Below are positions 1 to 10,274 of a stretch of 64,000 nucleotides of DNA, one piece after another. The notes under the pieces are model-generated. The model was not told where the DNA came from and did not search any database. It saw only the letters and a program-made list of their open reading frames with translations. The stretch is taken from contig CABXRY010000003.1 of NCBI GenBank assembly GCA_902514755.1, positions 1 to 64,000 on the forward strand, in the 5' to 3' direction. The first letter of the stretch is position 1. Each line of letters starts with the position of its first letter. The position numbers and the translations under genes were made by a program. The DNA is from an uncultured Pelagibacteraceae bacterium. GTDB taxonomy: Bacteria; Pseudomonadota; Alphaproteobacteria; Pelagibacterales; Pelagibacteraceae.

Positions 1-381
1 TTTTGATTTTAATATTTTGTATGTTTTTCCTTTAACTCTTTTGTCAATATCAATAACTGAATAAATGACTTCTTTTATTTTTGATCTTATTATTGAACTT
101 GTACAAGGAGCAGTTACACCATGGTGAGAACAAGGTTCTAATGTTACGTACATTGTTGAGTCATTTAAATTATCAATACTATTTTTAATTGCATTTACTT
201 CGGCATGGGGTCTACCATTGAAAGATGTTTGACCAACAGAAATGATTTTATCATTTTTTACAATTACACAACCAACAGATGGATTTGTTCCAGTAAGACC
301 TTCTTTTGATCTTGCTAAATCTAAAGCAAGATCCATATAAAATTTATCTTTTTTTGAAAATTTATCTTTTTTTGTAGACAT
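1..381 (-). CDS. ribD: Riboflavin biosynthesis deaminase RibD, N-terminal part (runs off window start)
   Basis: Minus-strand reading from ATG at 381: [43 protein letters not shown]...[10 protein letters not shown]...[15 protein letters not shown]; cytidine-deaminase-like HAE and PCxxxGxxxPC zinc motifs. Confidence 0.88.
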   Translation of the reverse strand, partial: MSTKKDKFSKKDKFYMDLALDLARSKEGLTGTNPSVGCVIVKNDKIISVGQTSFNGRPHAEVNAIKNSIDNLNDSTMYVTLEPCSHHGVTAPCTSSIIRSKIKEVIYSVIDIDKRVKGKTYKILKSK

Positions 382-820
382 CGAGCTTGTCCACGAATTG
401 AACGAAATCTTTTTCTTCCCTAAAATTTCTGTAAACAGAGGCAAAACGAACATATGCAACTGGATCTAATTCTTTTAGTCCTTCCATGACCATAGTCCCA
501 ATAGTATTTGTAGCTATCTCACTTTGTCCTAATTCCTCTAATGCACGGGAAATTTTACTTATAAATTTTTCAGCAGTTTCAGTGTCTATTGGTCTTTTCT
601 TTAGTGCTATATAAACTGATTTAGATAATTTATCTCTATCAAAAGATGACTTTCTACCATTTTTTTTTACAACCATTATTTCTCTAAACTGAACTCTTTC
701 AAATGTGGTAAAACGTGCTCCACAAACACATAATCTTCTTCTTCTTATGGCTGTTCCATCCTCTGTAGGACGTGAGTCAACAACTGATGTCTCACCTTTT
801 TTGCATATAGAGCAAATCAT
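362..820 (-). CDS. nrdR: Transcriptional repressor NrdR
   Basis: 152 aa; [44 protein letters not shown] Zn-ribbon/ATP-cone; overlaps the ribD start by 20 nt. Confidence 0.95.
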   Translation of the reverse strand: MICSICKKGETSVVDSRPTEDGTAIRRRRLCVCGARFTTFERVQFREIMVVKKNGRKSSFDRDKLSKSVYIALKKRPIDTETAEKFISKISRALEELGQSEIATNTIGTMVMEGLKELDPVAYVRFASVYRNFREEKDFVQFVDKLDVYKKR

Positions 821-823
821 TAA

Positions 824-2131
824 TTATAAATTTTTATAGATTGGAAACGAAGAAGTTAAAGATATGACTTCATTTCTCACCTCATCTTCAATTTTACTAT
901 TATCTGTTGGGTTTTCAGATAAACCTTTTAATGTTTTAGTGATTAACTCTCCAACTGTTTTGAATTCATTTAAACCAAAACCTCTTGTTGTAGCTGCTTG
1001 TGTGCCAAGTCTTATACCAGATGTTATCATGGGTTTTTCTGTATCAAACGGTATACCATTTTTATTACAAGTTATATTAGCTCTAGATAAACTCTCAGCA
1101 GCCAAATTTCCTTTAACATTGTAAGGTCTTAAATCAACAAGCATTAAGTGAGTATCAGTTCCATCTGAATAAATTTTAAAACCATTATTTTTTAATGTTT
1201 CAGCTAACATTTTAGCATTAGCTAGTACTGATTGGATATAATCTTTAAATTCAGGTTGAAGAGCTTCTAAAAATCCAGCAGCCTTTGCTGCTATAATATG
1301 CATTAAAGGTCCACCTTGATATCCTGGAAACACAGCTGTATTAAATTTTTTTGCTAAGTCTTCATGATTAGTCAAAATTATTCCACCTCTAGCACTTCTA
1401 AATACTTTATGAGTTGTAGATGTTACAACATGAGCATGATCACAAGGATTTGGATAACCTTTTCCAGCAACCAAACCAGAAAAATGTGCCATATCTACCA
1501 TTAAGTAGGCACCAACTTTGTCTGCAATTTCTCTAAATCTTTTAAAATCAATTACTCTTGAGTAAGCACTGCCTCCAGCTATTATTAATTTAGGTTTATG
1601 TTCTAATGCAAGTTTTTCAACATTATCATAATCTATAAGCTCAGACTCTTTATCTACATCATAACCAATTGCGTTAAACCATTTACCTGACATTGAAATT
1701 TTAAGTCCATGCGTAATATGCCCACCAGAATTTAAACTCATTCCCATAAAAGTATCTCCAGGACTTAATAAAGCTAAAAATACAGCACCATTAGCTTGTG
1801 CACCAGAATGAGGTTGAGCATTTGCAAATTTACAATTAAATAATTTTTTTAATCTTTCTATTGCTAAATCTTCTGCAACATCAACATGTTCACATCCATT
1901 ATAATATCTTTTTCCTGGATATCCTTCGGCATATTTATTTGTGAGAACTGAACCTTGCGCCTCTAATACGGCTTGTGAAACTATGTTTTCAGAAGCTATT
2001 AGTTCAATATGTTGTTGTTGCCGTAACAATTCATCTTGAATAGCCTTATGTAATTCTGGATCTTTTTTTGATAAACTATCTTCAAAAAAACTTTTGTAAT
2101 TATCATTTAAGTAATTTTTTTCACTAGACAT
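824..2131 (-). CDS. glyA: Serine hydroxymethyltransferase
   Basis: 435 aa; [55 protein letters not shown]-lysine motif. Confidence 0.97.
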   Translation of the reverse strand: MSSEKNYLNDNYKSFFEDSLSKKDPELHKAIQDELLRQQQHIELIASENIVSQAVLEAQGSVLTNKYAEGYPGKRYYNGCEHVDVAEDLAIERLKKLFNCKFANAQPHSGAQANGAVFLALLSPGDTFMGMSLNSGGHITHGLKISMSGKWFNAIGYDVDKESELIDYDNVEKLALEHKPKLIIAGGSAYSRVIDFKRFREIADKVGAYLMVDMAHFSGLVAGKGYPNPCDHAHVVTSTTHKVFRSARGGIILTNHEDLAKKFNTAVFPGYQGGPLMHIIAAKAAGFLEALQPEFKDYIQSVLANAKMLAETLKNNGFKIYSDGTDTHLMLVDLRPYNVKGNLAAESLSRANITCNKNGIPFDTEKPMITSGIRLGTQAATTRGFGLNEFKTVGELITKTLKGLSENPTDNSKIEDEVRNEVISLTSSFPIYKNL

Positions 2132-2133
2132 AT

Positions 2134-2559
2134 TTAAATTTTCCTTATTCTTTTAGAGTGTCTGCCACCTTCAAATTTAGTTTTTAAAAAAACACCAATG
2201 AAATTCAAGGCATTTTTTTTTGATATAAATCTGGATCCTAATGTAATGATGTTTGCATCATTATGCAATCTTGATAATTTAGTTGATTTTAAATTAAAAC
2301 ATTGAGCTGCGCGTATATTTTTATGTTTATTTGCTACAATGTTCATGCCAGTTCCTGACCCACAAATTAAAATTCCAACATTATTTTTATTAACTTTTAC
2401 TTTTTTTGCGACATTATGTGCATATGCAGGATAGTCTACTCTTTTATCATTTTCTGGTCCTAAATCTTTAAAAGTTAATTTTTTTTTTGAGAGATATTTT
2501 TTAATCATTTCTTTTAAATCAAATCCAGCGTGATCAGATGCGATGAATATTTTTTTCAA
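2134..2559 (-). CDS. rpiB: Ribose-5-phosphate isomerase B
   Basis: 141 aa; [12 protein letters not shown]...[24 protein letters not shown]. Confidence 0.93.
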   Translation of the reverse strand: MKKIFIASDHAGFDLKEMIKKYLSKKKLTFKDLGPENDKRVDYPAYAHNVAKKVKVNKNNVGILICGSGTGMNIVANKHKNIRAAQCFNLKSTKLSRLHNDANIITLGSRFISKKNALNFIGVFLKTKFEGGRHSKRIRKI

Positions 2560-2560
2560 A

Positions 2561-3199
2561 TTAATTAAATTTATAGTCTAATACGCAAGCTACCAGGTGA
2601 ATTCTGTTTTCTTCACCTCCATTAAACGCATTATGATATTTAGTGTTATTAGTTATCCAAACTGAACCATCTGCAGGCATATGCTTAGCAACATTATCTA
2701 TAACCATTATACATCCAGGATTTGTAATTATTGGTATATGCAGTCTTGGTTCAGGATCTCTATGCCAACTTAATGTTGACCTAGGTTCTTTAAGTAGAAT
2801 TCTCATTCTACCTAATTTATATTTTGATGATAAAATATCATACACATGTTTAAAATAAGTATTTTCATAATCTTTTACAAATTCAGAATATCTTGACTCG
2901 TCAATCATTTCATCTCTAGTAACTTCTTTTCCAGATTTATCAGGTTTAGTCCAAAAAATTCCTCGAGCTTTATTGCCCTTTATAGAGTCTGGATTTCCAG
3001 GGATTTGGGTTAAAGATATAGCCCCAAAGTGTGTTACTCCCGCATCTTCAAATTTTTTTATTTTTACAATTTGATGGTAGGATTCTTGTAATTTATTTAT
3101 ATCAAATTTTATTTCTTGTTTTTGAAAATCACTAAAATTTAATATCCTCTCATCTTTTTTAAGATTTAAATCAATTACTTTTGAATTTTCAATACTCAT
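2561..3199 (-). CDS. Aspartyl/asparaginyl beta-hydroxylase-like (2OG-Fe(II) dioxygenase) protein
   Basis: 212 aa; LSWHRDPEPRLHIPI...YHNAFNGGEENRIHLVACV matches the HxD...H...R iron/2OG layout. Confidence 0.65.
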   Translation of the reverse strand: MSIENSKVIDLNLKKDERILNFSDFQKQEIKFDINKLQESYHQIVKIKKFEDAGVTHFGAISLTQIPGNPDSIKGNKARGIFWTKPDKSGKEVTRDEMIDESRYSEFVKDYENTYFKHVYDILSSKYKLGRMRILLKEPRSTLSWHRDPEPRLHIPIITNPGCIMVIDNVAKHMPADGSVWITNNTKYHNAFNGGEENRIHLVACVLDYKFN

Positions 3200-3272
3200 C
3201 GTGATTGCTTTGTACCCTTTTTATTGTATATGTGTATATTACATTTGTCGCAATTTGGAAGAAAATTAAAAC

Positions 3273-4262
3273 ATGATTACTGGAAAATATCCTAGCTTAA
3301 GACTAAGAAGAACTAGAAAACAGTCATGGTCTAGAAGATTAATTCAAGAAAATACACTTACTGCAAATGACTTTATTTTGCCTGTATTTTTAATTGATGG
3401 ATCTAATAAAAAAGAAACAATAACTACAATGCCTGGCGTGTATAGATATACAATCAATAGATTGTCTCAAATCATTGATAAAGCATTAAAAATAGGTATC
3501 CCAATGGTTGCTCTTTTTCCAAAAACCAAAAATAGTTTAAAAAATGAAATTGGATCAGAATCGTTAAATGAAAATAATTTAGTTTGCAAAGCTATCCTGG
3601 AAATTAAAAAAAAATATAAAAATCAAATTGGGATAATGTGTGATGTGGCTCTTGATCCATACACATCACATGGTCATGATGGATTAATTAAATCAAATCA
3701 AATTATAAACGATGAAACGATAGAAGTTTTAGTCAATCAATCTTTATTACAAGCAGAGATGGGATGTGATTTATTGGCACCTTCCGATATGATGGATGGT
3801 AGAATTGGAAAAATTAGAAAAGCTTTAGATAGATCAAATTATCAAAATGTTCAAATTTTGTCTTATGCAGCAAAATATGCTTCAAGTTTTTATGGACCAT
3901 TTAGAGATGCAGTAGGTTCAAAAGGATCGTTAAAAGGTGATAAAAAAACTTATCAAATGGATTTTAAAAATAGTGATGAAGCTTTAAGAGAGGTAGCACT
4001 TGATATTAAGGAAGGCGCAGACATGGTCATGGTTAAGCCAGGTATGCCTTATTTAGACATTATTAAATCAGTAAAAGAAAAATTTAAAATACCCGTTTTT
4101 GCATATCAAGTATCAGGAGAATATAGTTTAATTTCAAATGCAATAAAGAAAAAATTAGTTAACGATGATATTATATATGAAAGTTTAGTTGGATTTAAAA
4201 GAGCTGGGGCAAATGCTATTGTTAGTTATTACGCAGACAGAATTGATAAAATAATTAAATAA
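3273..4262 (+). CDS. hemB: Delta-aminolevulinic acid dehydratase
   Basis: 329 aa; RLRRTRKQSWSRRLIQENTLTANDFILPVFLIDG; MVKPGMPYLDII. Confidence 0.97.
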   Translation: MITGKYPSLRLRRTRKQSWSRRLIQENTLTANDFILPVFLIDGSNKKETITTMPGVYRYTINRLSQIIDKALKIGIPMVALFPKTKNSLKNEIGSESLNENNLVCKAILEIKKKYKNQIGIMCDVALDPYTSHGHDGLIKSNQIINDETIEVLVNQSLLQAEMGCDLLAPSDMMDGRIGKIRKALDRSNYQNVQILSYAAKYASSFYGPFRDAVGSKGSLKGDKKTYQMDFKNSDEALREVALDIKEGADMVMVKPGMPYLDIIKSVKEKFKIPVFAYQVSGEYSLISNAIKKKLVNDDIIYESLVGFKRAGANAIVSYYADRIDKIIK

Positions 4263-4270
4263 TTATTTAA
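4255..4270. terminator. 16-bp palindrome TTAAATAATTATTTAA at the hemB/recO stop-stop junction (putative bidirectional end signal)
   Basis: Centre falls between the two abutting stop codons (4262|4263). Confidence 0.35.
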
Positions 4271-4943
4271 AAGAATTTAAAAACAATAATCTACTAATGG
4301 GATAATTTAAATTATTTGGTTTTAAAATAGTTTTATCAAGATAATCTCCAACTAATTTCAAACCATTTAATAAAATTTTAATATCATTAACTTCAATATC
4401 TTTTTCAATTAAAAAATTTGGAACATATTTTTTTTTAGTTAAAGAACTTGCAAAATATACTGTTTCATTTTTAACTATATCTTTTTTTACTAGGTTTTCT
4501 AAATCAAGATCGTACCCTAATAACTTAAGTAATTCCAATTCCCAAAATACATACTTTTTAAGCCAATCATTATCTTTTAAAATCATAAAAAAATTCTCAA
4601 TTATTTTATAAATCTTTAAATTCGCTTGAGACTCTGCTGTTAAAATTTTAATCAAATTTACTGCAGACGTAATACATGAAAGCTTTTGTTTATGATCAAA
4701 GTATAGTGGACTATAAGCTTGTAAAATTTCAATTTTGAAATATCCAATCTTATTTTCATTTTTAGCGTTATAATTTACATGTAACTTATTGCCTATCTGA
4801 AGATAATTTTTAATCTTTTTAGAAGTCCCGCCAAATATTATGCCCACTACTTTGCCGTGATCTTTTGTGTAAATTTCAACGATTAAAGAATTTTCATTAT
4901 ATCTATTCTTTTTTATTAAAAAACCTTCATCAATCCAATTCAT
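4263..4943 (-). CDS. recO: DNA repair protein RecO
   Basis: 226 aa; N-terminal OB-fold-like MNWIDEGFLIKKNRYNENSLIVEIYTKDHGKVVGIIFGG; next to rnc. Confidence 0.85.
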   Translation of the reverse strand: MNWIDEGFLIKKNRYNENSLIVEIYTKDHGKVVGIIFGGTSKKIKNYLQIGNKLHVNYNAKNENKIGYFKIEILQAYSPLYFDHKQKLSCITSAVNLIKILTAESQANLKIYKIIENFFMILKDNDWLKKYVFWELELLKLLGYDLDLENLVKKDIVKNETVYFASSLTKKKYVPNFLIEKDIEVNDIKILLNGLKLVGDYLDKTILKPNNLNYPISRLLFLNSFK

Positions 4944-4950
4944 TTTTCAA

Positions 4951-5613
4951 TCACTTAATACTTTTAAGACACTCAATTGCAGCATTTTGTTCAGCGTCTT
5001 TTTTTGATTTACCGAGAGAAATAAAATATTTAGTATTAGGAAGTTTAACGCCAACTTTGAACAATGGTTTGTGACGAGGACCTGTATTTGAAATTAATTT
5101 ATAAATTGGAAGTTTCTTAAAATTTTTTAAAGCCAATTCTTGTAATTTTGTCTTAGCATCAATTTGAGTTACTACACTTTTCTTAATATGATTTTTCCAT
5201 AAATTTAATATTATTTTTTCAGTAATGTTGAATCCTTTATCAAGATATAATGCGCCAATTAATGCCTCACAACAATCAGAAATAATTTTGTCTTCAATTT
5301 TTATTTTTTTATTATTAGGATTAAAAGTTAATATATGCTTTTCCAAATTTATATTTTTAGCAATCTCTAAGCAAGTTCTCTTATTTACCAAAGAGGCAAA
5401 TTTTTTATCCAATATACCTTCTTTTTCATCAGGATAAATTTCCAAGAGCTTTTTAGCTATAACTAATCCAAGAACACGGTCACCTAAAAATTCAATTTTT
5501 TCATTATTTTTAAGTGAATTATAACTTTTATGAGTAAGTGATTGGATTAATAAATTTGTATCTTTAAATTTTATATTAATTTTTTTTTCTAAACTTTGAT
5601 AATTTTTCTTCAT
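4951..5613 (-). CDS. rnc: Ribonuclease III
   Basis: 220 aa; NEKIEFLGDRVLGLVIAKKL, C-terminal dsRBD. Confidence 0.95.
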   Translation of the reverse strand: MKKNYQSLEKKINIKFKDTNLLIQSLTHKSYNSLKNNEKIEFLGDRVLGLVIAKKLLEIYPDEKEGILDKKFASLVNKRTCLEIAKNINLEKHILTFNPNNKKIKIEDKIISDCCEALIGALYLDKGFNITEKIILNLWKNHIKKSVVTQIDAKTKLQELALKNFKKLPIYKLISNTGPRHKPLFKVGVKLPNTKYFISLGKSKKDAEQNAAIECLKSIK

Positions 5614-6350
5614 TAATTAATCTTATTAAAAGTTCTATTAAATCTAATAGATTTATGCCACTTCCAAAATGCAAACATGCTTCCAATATTTTTATCAGAA
5701 GAAAAAAAAATAAATTGTGCCTTACCAACTAAATTATTTTTATGAACATAGCCAACGCTTGTTAAATATCTGCTATCTTTAGAACAGTCTCTATTGTCTC
5801 CTAGAAAAAAATAATGGTCTTTTGGGACTGTAAATACATCTGAATTTTGATAAGTATAATCCTTTAAATAAACTGTATGAAATTTTTTACCATTTGGTAA
5901 TTTTTCCTCAAATTTATAAACATCGATAATTCTACTTCCACAATAAATTTTAGTCTTATTTAAAATTTTTGATTTTAAAATTTCACTGTTATTAAGGTAT
6001 AAATTTGCATCTATAAATTGAACTTTATCACCAGGAAGTCCAATTAATCTTTTAATATAATCTGTTCTATTATCGACAGGAGTTTTAAAAACAATTACAT
6101 CACCTCTTTCAGGTGAACTAAAGATTATTCTATTATTAAATAATGGTGGACTAAATGGAAATGAGTGTTTGCTATAACCATACGAATATTTGGTAACAAA
6201 AAGTCTATCACCTACAAGCAACGTTGGTTCCATTGAAGATGATGGAATATAGAAAGGTTGAACTAACAAAGATCTAATTATAACAGCTATTATTAAAGCA
6301 TAAAAAAGAGTTTTAATATTTTCTGAAAAAAAATTTTTATCTAATTTCAT
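5613..6350 (-). CDS. lepB: Signal peptidase I
   Basis: 245 aa; PFYIPSSSMEPTLLVGDRLFV; RGDVIVFKTP; YIKRLIGLPGDKV; FFLGDNRDCSKDSRY. Confidence 0.96.
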   Translation of the reverse strand: MKLDKNFFSENIKTLFYALIIAVIIRSLLVQPFYIPSSSMEPTLLVGDRLFVTKYSYGYSKHSFPFSPPLFNNRIIFSSPERGDVIVFKTPVDNRTDYIKRLIGLPGDKVQFIDANLYLNNSEILKSKILNKTKIYCGSRIIDVYKFEEKLPNGKKFHTVYLKDYTYQNSDVFTVPKDHYFFLGDNRDCSKDSRYLTSVGYVHKNNLVGKAQFIFFSSDKNIGSMFAFWKWHKSIRFNRTFNKIN

Positions 6351-6733
6351 ATTGATTGAATTATAGTAAATGCAGTTGAGTAATCTTTTTCATCTGAAAT
6401 AGATAGAAAACAGTTATATTTTTTAATATTAAAATTTTCGTGAATAATCTTTGAAATTTTTTTTGATTTTAAAAAGTAAGGTTTTCCCATTTTATCATTA
6501 ACAATTTCAATATCTTTAAAGTTTAGATTGCCTCTAAAACCTGTGCCTAGAGCTTTAGCAAAGGCTTCTTTAGCAGCAAATCTTTTAGAAAAATAACCAA
6601 CTTTATTTTTTGATGAAGTTGATTGATCCAGTTCTTTGGTGCTATAAATTCTTTTTTTAAACTTTAAACTTTTTAATGAATTTTTAATTCTTTTATTTTC
6701 AATAATATCAACACCAATTCCAACAATTCTCAT
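6347..6733 (-). CDS. acpS: Holo-[acyl-carrier-protein] synthase
   Basis: 128 aa; GIGVDIIENKRI...RFAAKEAFAKALGTG. Confidence 0.95.
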   Translation of the reverse strand: MRIVGIGVDIIENKRIKNSLKSLKFKKRIYSTKELDQSTSSKNKVGYFSKRFAAKEAFAKALGTGFRGNLNFKDIEIVNDKMGKPYFLKSKKISKIIHENFNIKKYNCFLSISDEKDYSTAFTIIQSI

Positions 6734-6736
6734 AAA

Positions 6737-7456
6737 TTAATTTTTAATTATTCTTTTAAATTTTTTAATAACTTTTGATAGACCATAAAAAATAGACTCT
6801 CCAATAATGTAATGACCAATATTAAACTCTTGAATTTCATTAATCTTATTAAGTATTTTTGTAGTTTTATAATCAAGTCCATGACCAGCATGAACTTCGA
6901 TATTTAGTTTATTTGCTAAAATTGAGCTTTTTTTAATTCTATTAAATTCAGTATTATATTTCTTTTTTAATTTAACTAAGTTTGAAATTCTTCCAGTATG
7001 TATCTCTACACAGTCTACATTTAATTCTTTAGAAAGTTTAATATCTTTGATTGTTGGATTTATAAATAAACTTGTACGAATTTTAACTTTTTTGAACTTT
7101 TCAATTATCGTTTTTAATCTTTTTTTATTCTTGGTTAAATTCAACCCTCCTTCAGTAGTTATTTCTTTTCTATTTTCAGGAACAATACAAATAAAGTTAG
7201 GTTTAATTCTTAGAGCATTTTTAACAATTTTATCATTCATTGATATTTCAAGATTAACTAAAGTTTTTTTTAGTTTACAAATTTTTTTTGCATCATTATC
7301 ATTAATATGTCTTCTGTCTTCTCGTAAATGAATAGTTACTGAATCAGCACCCATTTTAACAACTTGAGAGGCTGCAAAAAATGGATCTGGATGTTGTTCA
7401 CCTCTCGCATTTCTTACTGTTGCTATATGGTCTATATTTACACCTAATCTTTTCAC
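6737..7456 (-). CDS. pdxJ: Pyridoxine 5'-phosphate synthase
   Basis: 239 aa; LGVNIDHIATVRNARG...HPDP; HAGHGLDY. Confidence 0.96.
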   Translation of the reverse strand: MKRLGVNIDHIATVRNARGEQHPDPFFAASQVVKMGADSVTIHLREDRRHINDNDAKKICKLKKTLVNLEISMNDKIVKNALRIKPNFICIVPENRKEITTEGGLNLTKNKKRLKTIIEKFKKVKIRTSLFINPTIKDIKLSKELNVDCVEIHTGRISNLVKLKKKYNTEFNRIKKSSILANKLNIEVHAGHGLDYKTTKILNKINEIQEFNIGHYIIGESIFYGLSKVIKKFKRIIKN

Positions 7457-8040
7457 TTAATAAATCTACTCCCAGGTGTTGAAACAGGAATTGATTTAAG
7501 ATTAATTGGTAATTGTTTTTTGTTAAAAGTTGGAACATCAATCTTCATATGAGAAATAATTCCAGTTTTTATTTTTAATGATTTTTTTGTTGATCTATCA
7601 ATTATAGAAGCAAAACCAATAAGTTTGGCATTTGCTTTTGTTATTAATTTAACACATTCTAAACTTGACTTACCTGTGGTAATTACATCTTCAATAATTA
7701 AAACTCTTGAACCTTTTCTTATATTGAAACCTCTTCTTAGAATAAACTTTCCATTTACTCTTTCACAAAAAATTGTTTCTTTTTTTAAAAGTTTTCCTAT
7801 TTCGTAACCTATTATAACTCCACCCATAGCTGGAGCTAATATTAGATCAATTTTTCTATATTTTTTTTTTATTTTGTTAGCTAATGATTTACATATTTTT
7901 TGTGCTAAATTTGGATGACTTAAAAGTTTTGCACATTGAATATATTTCGAAGAATGTAGACCTGAAGATAATACAAAATGGCCCTCTAATAAAGCATCAG
8001 TCTTTTTTAAAATATCTAAGGATTTTTTGAGTGAAAGCAT
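7453..8040 (-). CDS. pyrE: Orotate phosphoribosyltransferase
   Basis: 195 aa; GHFVLSSGLHSSKYIQCA; VLIIEDVITTGKS PRPP motif. Confidence 0.94.
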   Translation of the reverse strand: MLSLKKSLDILKKTDALLEGHFVLSSGLHSSKYIQCAKLLSHPNLAQKICKSLANKIKKKYRKIDLILAPAMGGVIIGYEIGKLLKKETIFCERVNGKFILRRGFNIRKGSRVLIIEDVITTGKSSLECVKLITKANAKLIGFASIIDRSTKKSLKIKTGIISHMKIDVPTFNKKQLPINLKSIPVSTPGSRFIK

Positions 8041-9742
8041 TTCTTTTATCTTCGTGTCTGATTATCTTAAATTTTATACTCTTTTGTTTAAGCTCTGCAA
8101 TAAAATTAGTGAAATTTTTTAGATTAGTAATTATCAATTTAAATTTAAAATTAATATATTTTGGATTTTTACCCACCATCTCAACATTTGATATGTTTAG
8201 TTTATGGCTTCCTATAAGTGAACTAATATCACCTAATTGACCAGGTTGATCAGGTAACGAAATCCAGAGTGTTGTATTGTATTTTTTTATTCTTTCTTCT
8301 TTTTGCTCGCCTTTATCATGCCAGTATCTTCTAATAGCTGATCTAGCCTTACCTGTCTTTGTTGTAGGTATCCAATGTAATGATGGTGACTGATTTTTAG
8401 AAGTAATTATATTAACTCTATCACCATTTCTTAATATATCTTGCAACTCTGATTTATTTCCATTTATCTCACATCCAACTGCAGTGTTTCCAATTTTAGT
8501 ATGGACAGCGTACGCAAAGTCTATCGGTGTTGCATCCTTTGGTAATTTTATTACAGAACCTTTGGGTGTAAAACAAAATACATTTTCCTGAAACATTTGA
8601 AGCTTGGTATATTCATATGAATGCTCCGGATTTTCATTTTTTTCAATAATTTCTACTAAATCTTTTAACCAGTCATACTCTTTCCAGCTTAATGAATTAA
8701 ATCTTTCAGATGATTTATATTGCCAATGGGATGCAACTCCTCTTTCTGCAAATTCATGCATATTCTTTGTTCTTATTTGAATTTCAATAGGTTTTTTATT
8801 AGAGCCTATTACCGATGTATGTATAGATTTATATCCATTAATTTTTGGTGAAGAGATATAATCTTTAAATTTTCCAGGTATACAATTCCATTTTTTATGG
8901 AATATACCTAATGTCTTATAGCAATCATCTATATTTTGTAAAATTATTCGAAAACCAATTATGTCAGTAACTTGTTCTAAAGACACTCTTTTTTTTTGTA
9001 CTTTTCTCCAAATTGAAAAAGGTGTTTTTTCTCTTCCATAAATTTCAGCATTGATATGGTTGTCATTTAAAATTTCACTTAATTCAAATGAGAGTTCTTC
9101 AAAAATATCTTTTTTATCTAATTTAATTTCATCAAGTCTTATCTTTATTAATTTTCTTGCATCGTTATTTAAAATTTCAAAAGATAAATCTTCTAATTCA
9201 TCTCTAATTCTGTGCATTCCCATTCTATCAGCCAATGGAGCATAAATTTCCATAGTCTCTTGTGCTATTCTTTTTCTTTTATCTTCTTTAGGTATAGCTT
9301 TAATAGTTCTCATGTTATGAAGACGATCTGCAATTTTAACTAATAAAACTCTTATATCTTTTGAAGTGGCTAGAATTAATTTTCTGAAATTTTCTACTTT
9401 TGAATTAGCTCCAGCTGTATTTTCAAATACTGATATTTTCGTAACACCATCTACTAATTCAGCAACTTCATCGCCAAATTCAGATTTAATGGTGTCATAG
9501 GTAGCAAAAGTATCTTCTATTGTATCGTGTAATAAACCTGTTGTGATAGTTGCACTATCTAATTTTAGATCTGTAAGAATATTTGCAACTTCAATTGGAT
9601 GAACAGAGTATGGATCACCGGATGCTCTTTTTTGATTTTGATGAGCCTTGACTGCAAAATTATAAGCCTTATCTAATCTCTCAGGATTTAGAAATTTATT
9701 ATATCCTTTTACTTTGTTTATTAATTCATTTGAGTTAAGCAT
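7997..9742 (-). CDS. RelA/SpoT-homologue (p)ppGpp synthetase/hydrolase, compact form
   Basis: 581 aa; HD (HPIEVANIL...GLLHDTIEDT), synthetase (GREKTPFSIWRKVQKK...INGYKSIHTSVIG), TGS (CFTPKGSVIKLPKDATPIDFAYAVH), C-terminal ACT-like. Confidence 0.93.
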   Translation of the reverse strand: MLNSNELINKVKGYNKFLNPERLDKAYNFAVKAHQNQKRASGDPYSVHPIEVANILTDLKLDSATITTGLLHDTIEDTFATYDTIKSEFGDEVAELVDGVTKISVFENTAGANSKVENFRKLILATSKDIRVLLVKIADRLHNMRTIKAIPKEDKRKRIAQETMEIYAPLADRMGMHRIRDELEDLSFEILNNDARKLIKIRLDEIKLDKKDIFEELSFELSEILNDNHINAEIYGREKTPFSIWRKVQKKRVSLEQVTDIIGFRIILQNIDDCYKTLGIFHKKWNCIPGKFKDYISSPKINGYKSIHTSVIGSNKKPIEIQIRTKNMHEFAERGVASHWQYKSSERFNSLSWKEYDWLKDLVEIIEKNENPEHSYEYTKLQMFQENVFCFTPKGSVIKLPKDATPIDFAYAVHTKIGNTAVGCEINGNKSELQDILRNGDRVNIITSKNQSPSLHWIPTTKTGKARSAIRRYWHDKGEQKEERIKKYNTTLWISLPDQPGQLGDISSLIGSHKLNISNVEMVGKNPKYINFKFKLIITNLKNFTNFIAELKQKSIKFKIIRHEDKRNAFTQKILRYFKKD

Positions 9743-9761
9743 ATTTAATTATAACATTAAT

Positions 9762-10274
9762 TCAAATTTGTTTAATAGACCTAATGTCTTTATTTGGTAA
9801 GGAAAAAATCAATTTTTTAATATTAGTCTTCATTGTTGGATGAATCCAATTCTTTTCAATTTCAAATAATGGAATAAGTACAAAATTTCTTAAATGCATC
9901 ATTCCATGTGGAATTACTAAGCCATTTCTTCGGATTTTTCCGTCGAAATCAATAATATCTATGTCACATTCGCGTGGAGAATTTTTTGGAGTTTTTTTTC
10001 TTCCAAGCTTAAACTCAATTGATTTACATAGATCTAATAATATTTCTGGTTTATGAGTACATTTAGCTTTAACAACTATGTTTATAAATTCAGGATTTTT
10101 TGGATTTGGCCACGAAGGAGTATTGTAATAACTTGATACTGAAATTAGATTTATATTGTTTTCAATTAAAAGTGATTTAGCCTTTTCAATATTATCCTTT
10201 TTATTGCCTAGATTAGAGCCTATTCCTAAATAAATTATTTTAACTTGTTTTCCTGATGTATCTAGCTTTGTCAC
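9762..10274 (-). CDS. folK: 2-amino-4-hydroxy-6-hydroxymethyldihydropteridine pyrophosphokinase; start placed at GTG 10274 (ORF track extends to 10334)
   Basis: [48 protein letters not shown]. Confidence 0.88.
   Translation of the reverse strand: MTKLDTSGKQVKIIYLGIGSNLGNKKDNIEKAKSLLIENNINLISVSSYYNTPSWPNPKNPEFINIVVKAKCTHKPEILLDLCKSIEFKLGRKKTPKNSPRECDIDIIDFDGKIRRNGLVIPHGMMHLRNFVLIPLFEIEKNWIHPTMKTNIKKLIFSLPNKDIRSIKQI

Noticed and set aside
864-1124. Plus-strand 86-aa ORF inside glyA
   Set aside because: Antisense to well-supported glyA; no recognisable domain.
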